A program made the position numbers and the translations under genes. A DNA stretch of 64,000 bases, from contig NZ_CP084029.1 of NCBI RefSeq assembly GCF_020181615.1, forward strand, positions 1,014,856-1,078,855. The letters are read 5' to 3'. Below the pieces are notes generated by a model that was not told where the DNA came from, made no database searches, and saw only the letters and a list, made by a program, of their open reading frames with translations. The DNA comes from [Mycobacterium] crassicus. GTDB lineage: Bacteria > Actinomycetota > Actinomycetes > Mycobacteriales > Mycobacteriaceae. Each line of letters begins with the position of its first letter. The stretch's first letter is position 1. This document shows positions 25,749-34,921 of the stretch, in pieces.

Positions 25749-26237
25749 GTGCGTCTAGCCACTCTGCTCGGCACCGGTGCCGCGGTCGCCGTCACGGCGG
25801 TCACCGGGGCTGTCGCGACCACACCTGAGGTCGAAAGCGATTGGTATGAGCAGCTACGAAAGCCTCCTTATCAACCGCCCCGCCAAGTTTTCCCGGTGGT
25901 CTGGCCGGCGCTCTACGCCGACGTCGCTGTCGTCTCGGCATCCACCATCGATCGATTGAACGCCCAGGGCGAGCACAAGAAGCGTGCGGCGTATCAGGCC
26001 GCGCTGTTGATCAATCTCGCGCTCAACGCCGGCTGGTCGTGGTTGTTCTTCAACCGGCGTCGCTTCGGGTCGTCGACGCTTCTCAGTGCCGCGCTGACCG
26101 CCAGCAGCGCCGACCTGACCCGCCGGGCAGTCGCTGCCCAGGGCGGGCGCGCCCTGCCGCTGGTGCTTTATCCGTTGTGGTGCGCTTTCGCCACCGTGCT
26201 GTGTGGGCACATCGCGATACTCAATCGCCGGCGGTAG
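25749..26237 (+). CDS. tspO: TspO/MBR-family membrane protein
   Basis: 162 residues from GTG 25749, preceded by AAAGGGGGGAA. TspO signatures are present: WYEQLRKPPYQPPRQVFPVVWPALY in the first loop/helix region and NLALNAGWSWLFF later, with five hydrophobic helices. TspO binds tetrapyrroles and is linked to porphyrin and light or oxidative stress, which fits its place behind a photolyase. The last 17 bases overlap the convergent epimerase gene. Confidence 0.92.
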   Translation: MRLATLLGTGAAVAVTAVTGAVATTPEVESDWYEQLRKPPYQPPRQVFPVVWPALYADVAVVSASTIDRLNAQGEHKKRAAYQAALLINLALNAGWSWLFFNRRRFGSSTLLSAALTASSADLTRRAVAAQGGRALPLVLYPLWCAFATVLCGHIAILNRRR

Positions 26238-27582
26238 CACCCAACAGGTGGCGTAGCAGGGGCTCGAGTTCGGGCATCCGGAACTGATGATCCACGTCGT
26301 GCAGCCGCCCCGGCAGCACGCGCTGGCTCGCGCAGGCGAGTTCCCGCGCGCCCTGTTCACCGAGCAGCAGTCGCGGCCCGAGTCGCGGGACGGGCAGCAG
26401 GGTAGGTCGGTGCAGCACTCGTCCGAGGGTGTGGGTGTATTCGCTGTTGCGCGCAGGGTTCGGTGTGACGGCATTGACGGCCCCGGTAAGCCGGGTATCC
26501 CAGATGGCTCGGTGATAGATGTCGATCAAGTCGTCGATCCCGATCCACGACAGCCACTGCCGGCCGTCGCCGAGGCGGCCACCCAGCCCGGCGGAGAACA
26601 GTGGTCGCATCAGCCGCAGTGTTCCGCCGCGTGGTGATTGCACGATGCCGGTGCGGATACGAACCACGCGTGTGCCGGACTGCTCTGCTGCGGAAAGCGA
26701 AGCCTCCCAGTCGGCGACGACGTCGGCGAGGAACCCATCACCGCGCTCGCTGCCTTCGGTGAGGAGATCGTCGCCGCGGTCGTAGCCGTAATAGCCGACG
26801 GCCGAAGCGCAGATCAGTGCGGTGGGTCGATCGTCGCTCCGACCGATCAACTCGGCGAGTCTGCGGGTCGGCCCGATTCTGCTGTCACGGATGGCACGCC
26901 GATGCTCGCTGGTGAACCGTCCCGCGATCGACGCGCCCGCCAGATGGATCACCGCATCGACACCGGTCAACAGATCACGATCCGGGTCGTTGGGATTCCA
27001 TTGCCGCTCAACGGGATTGGCTGCGGAGCGCCGCACCAGCCGGATCACCCGATGGCCCCCGGTGCTCAAGAACGCCGTCAGCGCCGAACCTACGAGCCCC
27101 GACGATCCGGTGACGGCCACGGTCATGGGCGCCAGGCCGTGTTCTTTGGCGCGCCGGTGCGCCGCAAGGTCATCTGCGAGCTGGCGATGCCGATAGGTGA
27201 ACATCGGCCGCAGCAGCGCCCCGGGAACGGCGGTGTCGACCCGGTCGATCACTCGTGTCCTTCCGTCACCGAGATCATCGAAGTCGTGGGTGTGCTGCCA
27301 GGTCATCACCAGCCGCACCGGCAGCGACGCCAGGCCTCGGCCCCCGAGCGTGTCGAAAAAACGCCGGGGCGGGTCATAGCCGTCGGGCTGGTGTTCGGCG
27401 ATCCAGCGAAGCCCACCCGGAAGAGCCAGGACGGCTGTGCCATCACGCAACGAAGCGGCTTCGGTCACCAGCCGCATCGACTGCCACGGCGGGCTCAGAC
27501 GGGCGAACGCCCCCGGCCTCTCATGCCACGCGAACACTTCCTCACGGGGCGCCTCGACGGTGCTGGAAAAGACCAGGCCCAT
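26221..27582 (-). CDS. SRPBCC domain / TIGR01777-family NAD epimerase fusion
   Basis: 453 residues. Residues 1 to about 145 form a SRPBCC (START-like) ligand-binding domain (FSSTVEAPREEVFAWHERPGA); residues about 150-453 are a TIGR01777 NAD-dependent epimerase (VAVTGSSGLVGSAL, ICASAVGYYGYDRG, WLSWIGIDDLI). Such fusions occur in actinobacteria. Substrate unknown. It is convergent with tspO, and the two coding ends overlap by 17 bases. Confidence 0.9.
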   Translation of the reverse strand: MGLVFSSTVEAPREEVFAWHERPGAFARLSPPWQSMRLVTEAASLRDGTAVLALPGGLRWIAEHQPDGYDPPRRFFDTLGGRGLASLPVRLVMTWQHTHDFDDLGDGRTRVIDRVDTAVPGALLRPMFTYRHRQLADDLAAHRRAKEHGLAPMTVAVTGSSGLVGSALTAFLSTGGHRVIRLVRRSAANPVERQWNPNDPDRDLLTGVDAVIHLAGASIAGRFTSEHRRAIRDSRIGPTRRLAELIGRSDDRPTALICASAVGYYGYDRGDDLLTEGSERGDGFLADVVADWEASLSAAEQSGTRVVRIRTGIVQSPRGGTLRLMRPLFSAGLGGRLGDGRQWLSWIGIDDLIDIYHRAIWDTRLTGAVNAVTPNPARNSEYTHTLGRVLHRPTLLPVPRLGPRLLLGEQGARELACASQRVLPGRLHDVDHQFRMPELEPLLRHLLGATAGD

Positions 27583-27606
27583 GTGCCCGACGCTACCTGT
27601 CTCGGC

Positions 27607-29145
27607 TCAGCCGTACGTCTTGCGCAACTGATGCTTGATCACCTTGCCGCTGGCATTACGCGGCAGATCGTCCACCAGCACAAGCTCCTTCGGATGCTTG
27701 TAACGGGCCAGCCGATCATTGAGGAAGGGTTCGAGGTCGCTCAGTGTCAGCGAACCCGCGCCGGCGACTTCGGCCGCTACGGCCACGAAGGCCACCGGAA
27801 CCTCACCCCAGCGGTCGTCGGCGCGCCCGATCACGGCCGCCTCGCGAATCATCGGATGCTCGAAGAGCGCGTTCTCCACCTCGGCGCAGTAGATGTTCTC
27901 GCCGCCGGAGATGATCATGTCCTTCTTGCGGTCGACGACGTAGACGAAGTCCTCGTCGTCGACGCGTACCAGATCACCGGAGTGGAACCAGCCGCCGGCG
28001 AACGCCTCCGCGGTGGCCTCCGGCTTGTTCCAGTAGCCCTGCATCATGGTCGGCCCGCGGTAGACGATCTCACCGATCTCGCCGGGCGCCACGTCGTTCA
28101 TGTTCTCGTCGACCACCCGTGCGGCGATGGTCGGGATCACCTTGCCCACCGACCCGAGTTTGCGGATCGCGTCGGCGCCGTTGAGCACGCAGGTGATCGG
28201 TGACATCTCGGTCTGGCCGAACACCGCGACGTTGAGGGCATCCGGAAACGTCTCGGCCATGGCGCGCAGCACCGTGTCCGACGCGGGCGCGGCACCCCAG
28301 CTGATGACCTCCAGAGCCAGATCCCGTTGCCGCACAGTCGGGTCCGCGCAGATCACCTGCCATTGCGCCGGCACCAGGAACACCGAGGTGGCCCGTTCGG
28401 CCTCCCAGGCGTCGAGCGTGTCGGCGGCGTTGAACGCCCCGAGCGGGTGGATCACCGTCTTGGTGCCGAGCAGCAGGTTGGGTGCGATGCTGCCCAGGCC
28501 TGCGATGTGGAACATCGGTGCGGCGCAGAAGTACACGCTGTCCGGGTTGGTCTGTAGGGCCTGGATGCAGGTCAGCGACTGGGCGTGCATGTTCGAGTGG
28601 GACAGGATGGCGCCCTTGGGGCTTCCCGTCGTCCCCGACGTGTACATGATCAGCGCCGGGGTGTCCTCGGCGATATCGGTGGCCGGGTGCGGGTCCCCGG
28701 GCTCGGCGATCAGCGACTCGTAGTCATCGCCGAGTACCACGGCGAAATCGAGTCCGGGGGAGTTCTTGCGGACCGCATCGATCAGCGGTGCCAGCAGTGC
28801 GTCGGTGATGACGCCCTTGGCGCCACTGTCGGAGACGATGTAGCTGATCTCGGGGTCGGTGAGACGGAAGTTGACCGGCACCGAGATGGCCCCCAGGGCG
28901 TTGATCGCCAGCACCGACTCGATGTATTCGGTGTGATTGAGCATCACGATCAGGACGCGGTCACCGAAGGAGATGCCGCGCCGGAACAGTGCTCCGGCCA
29001 GACGCTCCGAGCGATCGTGCAGCTGCTGCCAGGTGGTGTCGGTGCCGCGGCAGCGAAAGGCAACGCCGTCGGGACGCATCTCGGCGTGGATCGCCACCTG
29101 ATTCATCCAGTGGTTGCGGCGAGAACGCAGTGGTTGTGCGGTCAT
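27607..29145 (-). CDS. FadD5-like acyl-CoA synthetase
   Basis: 512 residues. Adenylate-forming motifs: IMYTSGTTGSPKG, AVFGQTEMSP, GGWFHSGDLV, DRKKDMIISGGENIYCAEVEN, and the catalytic Lys region RNASGKVIKHQLR. From memory it closely resembles M. tuberculosis FadD5, although no mce operon follows here. It would form acyl-CoA from a fatty or steroid-derived acid. Its start overlaps the stop of the upstream crotonase (ATGA), making a two-gene operon divergent from the tandem TetR gene. Confidence 0.9.
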   Translation of the reverse strand: MTAQPLRSRRNHWMNQVAIHAEMRPDGVAFRCRGTDTTWQQLHDRSERLAGALFRRGISFGDRVLIVMLNHTEYIESVLAINALGAISVPVNFRLTDPEISYIVSDSGAKGVITDALLAPLIDAVRKNSPGLDFAVVLGDDYESLIAEPGDPHPATDIAEDTPALIMYTSGTTGSPKGAILSHSNMHAQSLTCIQALQTNPDSVYFCAAPMFHIAGLGSIAPNLLLGTKTVIHPLGAFNAADTLDAWEAERATSVFLVPAQWQVICADPTVRQRDLALEVISWGAAPASDTVLRAMAETFPDALNVAVFGQTEMSPITCVLNGADAIRKLGSVGKVIPTIAARVVDENMNDVAPGEIGEIVYRGPTMMQGYWNKPEATAEAFAGGWFHSGDLVRVDDEDFVYVVDRKKDMIISGGENIYCAEVENALFEHPMIREAAVIGRADDRWGEVPVAFVAVAAEVAGAGSLTLSDLEPFLNDRLARYKHPKELVLVDDLPRNASGKVIKHQLRKTYG

Positions 29146-29924
29146 CCGGGGAACACCGCCTTGCGCTTCTGCAGCATCGCGGTGGCGCCTTCGGCGAAGT
29201 CCGCCGAGCCCAGCAGCTCCACCTGGCCGTCCTTCTCACGGGCCAGCGCGGCGTCGAGTGCGGCGAGGTTGGTGGCGTTGAGTGCCCGCTTGGTCAGTTC
29301 CAGGGCGCGCCGCGGCCCGTGGGCCAGTTTCTCTGCCGCCTGGTCGACCTGCGCGTCCAACTCGGCGTCGGTGAGCACCGCGTTGATCAGACCGGCGTCC
29401 CGGGCGGCGGTCGCCGGCAGGCGTTCGCCGAGCAGCGCCATCTCATTGGCCACGGCTCGTCCTGCCGCGGCGGCGATCAGTGCGGTGGTGCCGCCGTCCG
29501 GCATCAGGCCGATGTTGGTGAACGACAGGAGGAAGTAGGCGCTCTCGGCGGCGTAGATCAGATCTGCTGCCAGGGCGATACCGACGCCGACACCGGCAGC
29601 CGGTCCGTTGATCCGCGCGATCACCGGCACCGGGGTTGCGGTGATCGCGGTGACCAGCCGGCTGGCGCAATCCATCACCTCTTCGGGGCCGATGCCGCCG
29701 GACATGGCCGACAGGTCGGCGCCGGTGCAGAACGCCTTGCCTTCGCCGGTGATGACGATGGCCCGCACGCCCGGGTCGTCGGCTGCGCCGGCGAACACGT
29801 CGCCGAGGGCCGCCATGGTGGCGTAGTCGATCGCGTTGAGCCGGGCGGGATTGGTGATCGTCACCCGCAGCACCCGACCGTCGCGGGTGGCGGTGAGTTT
29901 GGCGGGCGCAGTATCTGCGACCAT
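29142..29924 (-). CDS. Enoyl-CoA hydratase/isomerase family protein
   Basis: 260 residues from ATG 29924, preceded by GGAGG. Crotonase motifs: ITNPARLNAIDYATM, FCTGADLSAM, NGPAAGVGVGIALAADLIYA. The segment where hydratases carry the first catalytic Glu reads FTNIGLMPDGG, so that residue is missing, while a Glu in ANEMALLGE remains; isomerase or other crotonase chemistry is more likely than plain hydration. It is co-transcribed with the FadD5-like ligase and lies opposite the tandem TetR gene. Confidence 0.88.
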   Translation of the reverse strand: MVADTAPAKLTATRDGRVLRVTITNPARLNAIDYATMAALGDVFAGAADDPGVRAIVITGEGKAFCTGADLSAMSGGIGPEEVMDCASRLVTAITATPVPVIARINGPAAGVGVGIALAADLIYAAESAYFLLSFTNIGLMPDGGTTALIAAAAGRAVANEMALLGERLPATAARDAGLINAVLTDAELDAQVDQAAEKLAHGPRRALELTKRALNATNLAALDAALAREKDGQVELLGSADFAEGATAMLQKRKAVFPG

Positions 29925-30000
29925 GGTCAGCCTCCGATGATCAGAAACGTAAATTGTGGTTAACATTAGGGCGTCGTAGCGCGCTGTCAACAGCCAGGGG

Positions 30001-31182
30001 GTGGAAGTGGCCGGCCGCCCCAAGGACCGCAAGGCGCAGATCGTGCGGGCCGCGGCGCGCGCCTTCAGTGACCGCGGTTATCACGCCGTGGGTGTCGACG
30101 AGATCGCCGCCGAGGTGGGCATCTCCGGTCCTGCGCTCTACCGGCACTTCGCGAACAAGTACGCACTCCTGGTCGCGACCGCCGAGTACACGGTGGAGGC
30201 GTTGGTGACCGCCGCTCGAGTGGCCGACGACCCGGACCGGCCGGCGGCCGAACGCCTGCGCGCGATCACCGATGCGCTGATCGAGACCACTATCGGCAAG
30301 CGCGCCGAGGGCGCGTTCTATCGGTGGGAGCGGCGCTACCTGCAACCACCGGATCGCAAGCGCATTCGCGCCAGCTACGACGCGCTGAACGCCGCCATCG
30401 CCGAACCGCTCGCGGTGCTGCGCCCGGAGCTATCGGATGCCGACACCGCGATGCTGGCCGCTGCGGCGCTGAGCGTTGTCGGCAGTATTTCCGCGCACCG
30501 AACCCGGCTGCCCGCCGCGGCACTTCGCGCGTTGCTGGGTGGGCTGTGCTGGTCGGTGCTGACGGCCGAACTGCCCCCGGCTCGGGCGAAATCGCTGCCT
30601 CGGCGATCCGAACGGGGGTTGCCGAGCATCTCCAAGCGTGAACGACTCCTCGCCCAAGCCATCCCGATGTTCGGCCAGCGGGGCTTTTACGAAGTGAGCA
30701 TTGAAGAGATAGGCGCCGCCGCCGGGTTGACCGGCTCCAGCGCGTACCGCTACTTCCCGAGTAAGGCTGCGCTGCTGGCGGCCGCCTTCCATCGGGCCGG
30801 CGACCGGGTGTTGCTCATCATCACCGATGCGCTGGCCGAGTCGAGCAGTCCACGGCAGGCCGCCCTCCGCATCGCCGAACGCTATACGGCGCTGGCGTTC
30901 GCCGCGCCGGACCTGATCAACATCTACTTCGCCGAGTTCGCCAACCTGCTCGAACGCGACCGCATCGAGTTGCGGGAGCGGCAGCGGCAGAACGTCAACG
31001 AGTGGGCCCACCTGGTCTGCCAGGTCGGATCAGCGCAGACCGAAGCGGTATGCCGCGTCCACGCAGCGCTGGCGCTGGTCGTCGATATTGGGCGGCTGGT
31101 TAACTTCGACGACACCGACGAACAACGGTCCCGGATCCACACCTTGATGGAATCGGTGCTTTTCGGCCGAGGGAAGGTCTGA
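30001..31182 (+). CDS. Tandem TetR regulator (two TetR units in one chain)
   Basis: 393 residues from GTG 30001 (or GTG 30007). Two complete TetR DNA-binding segments: YHAVGVDEIAAEVGISGPALYRHF near residue 30 and FYEVSIEEIGAAAGLTGSSAYRYF near residue 230, each followed by helical domains. One chain may therefore act as a built-in dimer. It is divergent from the crotonase/FadD5-like operon; the 76-bp gap contains AT-rich GTAAATTGTGGTTAAC, a plausible operator. Probable repressor of that operon responding to an acyl-CoA. Confidence 0.9.
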   Translation: MEVAGRPKDRKAQIVRAAARAFSDRGYHAVGVDEIAAEVGISGPALYRHFANKYALLVATAEYTVEALVTAARVADDPDRPAAERLRAITDALIETTIGKRAEGAFYRWERRYLQPPDRKRIRASYDALNAAIAEPLAVLRPELSDADTAMLAAAALSVVGSISAHRTRLPAAALRALLGGLCWSVLTAELPPARAKSLPRRSERGLPSISKRERLLAQAIPMFGQRGFYEVSIEEIGAAAGLTGSSAYRYFPSKAALLAAAFHRAGDRVLLIITDALAESSSPRQAALRIAERYTALAFAAPDLINIYFAEFANLLERDRIELRERQRQNVNEWAHLVCQVGSAQTEAVCRVHAALALVVDIGRLVNFDDTDEQRSRIHTLMESVLFGRGKV

Positions 31183-31212
31183 GCCGGGCGACGCCTTGAC
31201 GAACCCCGCGGC

Positions 31213-31420
31213 GCTCAGCCCAGGTGGACACCACCTCGAGGGCGAGGAAGCCGAAGACGATCAGCCCGATGATCGCTGCGACGGCGGGGAGTGCAAGCAC
31301 GGGTCTTTCATGGCTGGAAAGGTAATCCAGTCGTCGACTGTAAGAACCCGAGAAATATTGGCCATCAAGTCATCTGGGGATTCTGGTCGGTGAGCGGCGG
31401 CATGTTCGGCCGGACATGTG
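31213..31420. repeat. Direct repeat bounding the 31-40 kb island, left copy
   Basis: About 208 bp closely matching 39482-39690 in the same orientation. The first 120 bases differ at only a few positions plus two single-base deletions; similarity then falls but remains visible to CCGGACATGTG. It starts 31 bp after the tandem TetR stop. Confidence 0.8.
31214..31311 (-). pseudogene. Frameshifted copy of the 32-residue membrane peptide
   Basis: Counterpart of the intact gene at 39484-39582. The start MKDP is kept, but a missing G after the fourth codon shifts the frame (MKDPCLHSPP, then stop), and a second missing base lies near the former C-terminus. The original peptide (LPAVAAIIGLIVFGFLALEVV) can still be read in the next frame. 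Confidence 0.7.
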
Positions 31421-32027
31421 ACCGAGCGGCGCGCCAAATTCGACGAGATCATCCGCTTGCCGTCGAGCACCGTGGGTCAACGGCCGGCCGCGCAATGCGC
31501 CCTGGCCCGGCCAGCCGAGTGAAGCCAGCCCGGTGCGGCTGCGCAACCGAGACGGCACCGGCTACGGGTACGAGTACGGCAGTTCGGGCACCACGGCGAA
31601 CCGCTCAGAATCAGGAAGGCGATCCGGGTTGATGACTATCAAAAACCAACGCGCCCAGCGTATTACGTAAACACCGGCAAAGCCGCCAGAATAATCTGCT
31701 CAGGCAGCTCGGCCTGCTCATCGTCCAATACCACCAGGTGACGACGGCGATCAACAACGCCTGCGAGATGGCATGGTTGCCGTATCGGTCGGCCTTGGGC
31801 CGATTCCCGGACCGGGCCGGTTCGCGGTGACGGCTCCGTGATAGCCGCCGGGCCGCATTGGGCAGCACTGTCTTCCACGGTCGGCTTACTTCCGTGGCCG
31901 CCGCGTCCAGGCATGACCACCCGGTGGCGTATGGGGCCGCTGCCGGCGCAGGAGCGGCTCTGGCCGAGTCGGCGGCAATCGCATCGGCCCGCCGTTCCGG
32001 TGGCATCGAACTTCGGGCGACTTTTAT

Positions 32028-32035
32028 TCTATAGA
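32028..32035. promoter_or_regulatory. TCTATAGA palindrome, site 1
   Basis: Context TATTCTATAGAGAT. One of three copies of this AT-rich octamer in intergenic DNA of the island; proposed GntR/FCD operator. The gene it would control here is unclear. Confidence 0.4.
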
Positions 32036-32282
32036 GATGATGTGGTGCGGCTGGGCGGCCATGAATTGAGTGCCATCTACGGGCAAGTGAACCAACCTGC
32101 CTGCGGGGTCGGCGACGAAGCGGAGGCTGGGCATGACGAAGTGTCATCTACCTGCTATTCCGGCGGATGGCGACGAAGATGCCGTAGATCGAATCTGGCG
32201 ATCTCGCCCTAGTGGCCGGCGCCTGGTCCCCGAGCTGCCAACCTGGTGATTTCACAAGTGCTCGTTGGACTATTGACGCGTC

Positions 32283-32290
32283 TCTATAGA
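32283..32290. promoter_or_regulatory. TCTATAGA palindrome, site 2, upstream of the CoA ligase
   Basis: Context TCTCTATAGAAAC, 55 bp before the ligase ATG and just downstream of a TTGACG that could be a -35 box. Placement suits repression of the ligase by the island's GntR protein. Confidence 0.5.
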
Positions 32291-32344
32291 AACTGTCACA
32301 CTGGGAACCGCACTGTTAGGCGTATCACTGGAGGACATCGAGAG

Positions 32345-34009
32345 ATGGACGGACTGATGATGGACCAGCCGCTGCTGCTGAGCGATCTGCTCTGGCGGAC
32401 GGAACGGCTGTTTCACGACAAGAAGATCGTCACGTATCTCGAGGCGGGCAGCTACCACAGCTACACGTACGCCGACTTCGCCAAGCGGGTCCGCAGGTTA
32501 TCCAGCGCGTTGGTCAAGCTCGGCGTCCGACCGGGCGAACGGGTTGGCACCATCGCCTGGAACCACTATCGGCACTTCGAGACCTACCTGGGAATACCCG
32601 GAAGCGGCGCGGTGGTGCACACCATCAATATGCGACTGTTCCCGGAACAGCAGCAGTACATCATCAACCACGCCGGTGATTCCGTATTGATCGTGGACGA
32701 AGACCAGATTCCTCTCATCGAGCAGGTCGCTGAATTGGGGATTCCGTCGGTGCGAGCGTTCGTCGTGATGGGCGATAAGCCCTTGCCGGATACTGCCCTG
32801 GCACCGATCTACCGCTATGAGGACCTGATCGCCGACGGTGACGAAGACTACGAGTTCCCGGTGCTTGATGAACGGACAGCCGCGGCGATGTGTTATACCT
32901 CGGCGACGACCGGTGAGCCCAAGGGCGTGGTGTACAGCCATCGGGCAATGGTCCTGCAGACCATGTGCCTTGCGATGCACGACAAACTGAATATGAGCGA
33001 AAGCCAGGTCTGGCTGGAGGTGTCGCCCATGTTCCACGTCAATGGGTGGAACATCCCCCACACGGCCCTTATGCAGGGCGCCACGCTGGTCTTTCCCGGT
33101 GTGCGTCCAACTGCCGGTGACTATGTGCAGATCGTGCAGGATCAAAAAATAACCGGCATGAACGGCGCGGTCACGATCGGCACGATGATGCGTGATTTCA
33201 TCCGGTCCTCGAGCCAGGAATGGGATTTGTCGAGCCTGAAGACGATGTGGCTGGGAGGCCAGGCGCCGTCGCGGGCAATTATGGAATGGTGGGAGCGATA
33301 CGGCACCTGCGTCGTGCAGGGATACGGCAGTACCGAGAACACTCCACAGGTCTGCTTTTCCTCTATTAAGAGCACCTTGGCTAATGGCTCGCCCGAGGAT
33401 ATCTATGCCCTCCGGCAGAAGCAGGGCCAGCCAATTCCTTTGATGAAGATCAAAATAATGTCAGACAACGGGCTTGAGCTTCCCTGGGACGGCCGCAGCG
33501 CAGGAGAGCTGTGGGTGCAGTCGCCGTTTACTGCCAGCGCCTATTATAACGACGTCCGAACCAAGGAACACATGCAGGACGGCTGGTTTCACACAGGCGA
33601 CGTCGGATGTATCGACCCCGATGGCTACGTGGTCATTATGGATCGGGTGAAAGACCTGATCAAATCAGGCGGGGAATGGATCTCTTCGATTGACCTTGAA
33701 AACGCTCTGGCGGCCCATCCTAAGGTTCGGGAAGCAACGGTGATCGCCATCCCCGACGAAAAATGGCTTGAGCGCCCGTTGGCCTGCGTCGTAGCCGATG
33801 ACAAATCCTTGAGCGAGGCCGATCTTCGTGCGTTTCTCGCCGAGAGATTCGCAAAGTGGTGGATACCGGATTCGTTTCTCATTGTTGACACGATCCCTAA
33901 GACCAGCGTAGGAAAATTCAACAAAAAAGAACTGCGTGCCCTCTATTCGGAAAATGGAATGCGAGGAATAGAGCAGCATCTGGAGATCGTGCAAGACACC
34001 GTCGCTTAA
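32345..34009 (+). CDS. Acyl-CoA synthetase (AMP-forming ligase) of the island
   Basis: 554 residues from ATG 32345, with GGAGG upstream; ATG 32357 is an alternative. Motifs: CYTSATTGEPKG, QGYGSTENTPQ, WFHTGDVGCID, DRVKDLIKSGGEWISS and KTSVGKFNKK. Same subfamily as the ligase at 13287-14957 but with noticeably more A/T-ending codons (AAA, ATA, TCA runs in 33.1-33.9 kb), a sign of recent transfer. It would attach CoA to the carboxylate produced by the neighbouring dehydrogenases. Confidence 0.92.
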   Translation: MDGLMMDQPLLLSDLLWRTERLFHDKKIVTYLEAGSYHSYTYADFAKRVRRLSSALVKLGVRPGERVGTIAWNHYRHFETYLGIPGSGAVVHTINMRLFPEQQQYIINHAGDSVLIVDEDQIPLIEQVAELGIPSVRAFVVMGDKPLPDTALAPIYRYEDLIADGDEDYEFPVLDERTAAAMCYTSATTGEPKGVVYSHRAMVLQTMCLAMHDKLNMSESQVWLEVSPMFHVNGWNIPHTALMQGATLVFPGVRPTAGDYVQIVQDQKITGMNGAVTIGTMMRDFIRSSSQEWDLSSLKTMWLGGQAPSRAIMEWWERYGTCVVQGYGSTENTPQVCFSSIKSTLANGSPEDIYALRQKQGQPIPLMKIKIMSDNGLELPWDGRSAGELWVQSPFTASAYYNDVRTKEHMQDGWFHTGDVGCIDPDGYVVIMDRVKDLIKSGGEWISSIDLENALAAHPKVREATVIAIPDEKWLERPLACVVADDKSLSEADLRAFLAERFAKWWIPDSFLIVDTIPKTSVGKFNKKELRALYSENGMRGIEQHLEIVQDTVA

Positions 34010-34050
34010 TTGACGGGTTTATCCGGTAAATCAACCAGCAGGCGAAGGGC

Positions 34051-34875
34051 GTGAGGATGAGTTCCAACGAAAAGATCAAGGTCACAATTCTACCCACCGG
34101 AACGATGCATGCCGACTTGACCTGGCTATTGGTCGATCCCGGACGGATGGCGACTCGGGATGCCAAGAACAAGAGTCGAGAATGGGTGGAAGTGCCCACG
34201 CACGTGGTCTATATCGAACACCCGGACGGGAAGAAGTTGCTCTGGGACGCCGGTGTTCCGCGCGACTGGGAAAAGCGCTGGGGCCCGGCGGGCCTGGCCG
34301 AAGTCTTCCCGGTGGACGCAGTCACTGAAGATATGTGGCTGGATTCACGGCTTCGCCAGCTGAGCCTCGAGCCCGGCGATATCGACTATCTGTTGCTGTC
34401 GCATTTACACATGGACCATGCCGCCAATGCGCAGCTGTGGCGCGGTACCGGAACCACCATCATCGTCGACGAGGAGGAAAAAAAGGGGGCATTCAGCTTC
34501 GATGCCTATAACAAGGGCGCCCACATCCGATCGGACTACGACGGGCTTGATCTGACCACGATCAACGAGGATACGGAAATCCTTCCCGGCATCAAACTGC
34601 TCCGAACCCCGGGTCATACGTGGGGAACCCTAACTCTTCAGGTCGACTTGGCTGATTCCGGCACAATGTTGTTCACGTCGGATTCGTTATATCGGAGCGA
34701 AAGCTATGGTCCACCGGCAATTGCGGCCGGAATTGTATACGATACCGTTTCTTGGTTCAACTCTGTGGAGAAAATTCGTTCCATCGCGGATCGGACAAGT
34801 GCCACAGTCGTGTTCGGTCATGACCCTGGACAGCTGGCCAACCTTCGTTCTGGAGTGGGCAACTGCTACACGTGA
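34051..34875 (+). CDS. Metallo-beta-lactamase-fold hydrolase, lactonase-like
   Basis: 274 residues from GTG 34051 (ATG 34057 also possible). Zinc-site motif SHLHMDHAAN (HxHxDH), later His in TPGHTWGTLTL, Asp in FTSDSLY and final His in FGHDPGQ, arranged as in N-acyl homoserine lactonases (AttM/AiiA type). It would open a lactone ring or hydrolyse a related ester. Forty-one bases after the CoA ligase and in the same orientation, so likely one transcript. Substrate not known; quorum-signal degradation is only one option. Confidence 0.85.
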   Translation: MRMSSNEKIKVTILPTGTMHADLTWLLVDPGRMATRDAKNKSREWVEVPTHVVYIEHPDGKKLLWDAGVPRDWEKRWGPAGLAEVFPVDAVTEDMWLDSRLRQLSLEPGDIDYLLLSHLHMDHAANAQLWRGTGTTIIVDEEEKKGAFSFDAYNKGAHIRSDYDGLDLTTINEDTEILPGIKLLRTPGHTWGTLTLQVDLADSGTMLFTSDSLYRSESYGPPAIAAGIVYDTVSWFNSVEKIRSIADRTSATVVFGHDPGQLANLRSGVGNCYT

Positions 34876-34921
34876 CAAACGCTTTCGTTAAGTGGTAATC
34901 AACCTGATCTGACGGAGGGAC

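Larger units (their letters stand above)
31421..32344. other. Gene-poor interval at the left end of the island
   Basis: About 920 bp with no intact gene that I can support. Open frames here are short, Arg/Pro-rich and without start signals; pieces such as TTAINNACEMAWLPYRSALGRF (plus strand near 31740) look like decayed coding sequence of unknown origin. Two TCTATAGA palindromes lie at 32028 and 32283, the second just upstream of the CoA ligase. Confidence 0.5.

Noticed and set aside
27607..29924. Start of an mce operon, suggested by the FadD5-like ligase
   Set aside because: No yrbE or mce genes follow; the ligase is paired with a crotonase and flanked by unrelated genes.
31611..32147. A 178-codon minus-strand frame in the gene-poor part of the island
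   Set aside because: Arg/Pro/Ser-rich translation, no start signal and no resemblance to a family; more likely decayed sequence.
34051..34875. Calling the metallo-hydrolase a quorum-quenching lactonase by name
   Set aside because: The zinc motifs fit the family, but the neighbouring dehydrogenases and ligase point equally to a catabolic lactone or ester, so no specific substrate is claimed.
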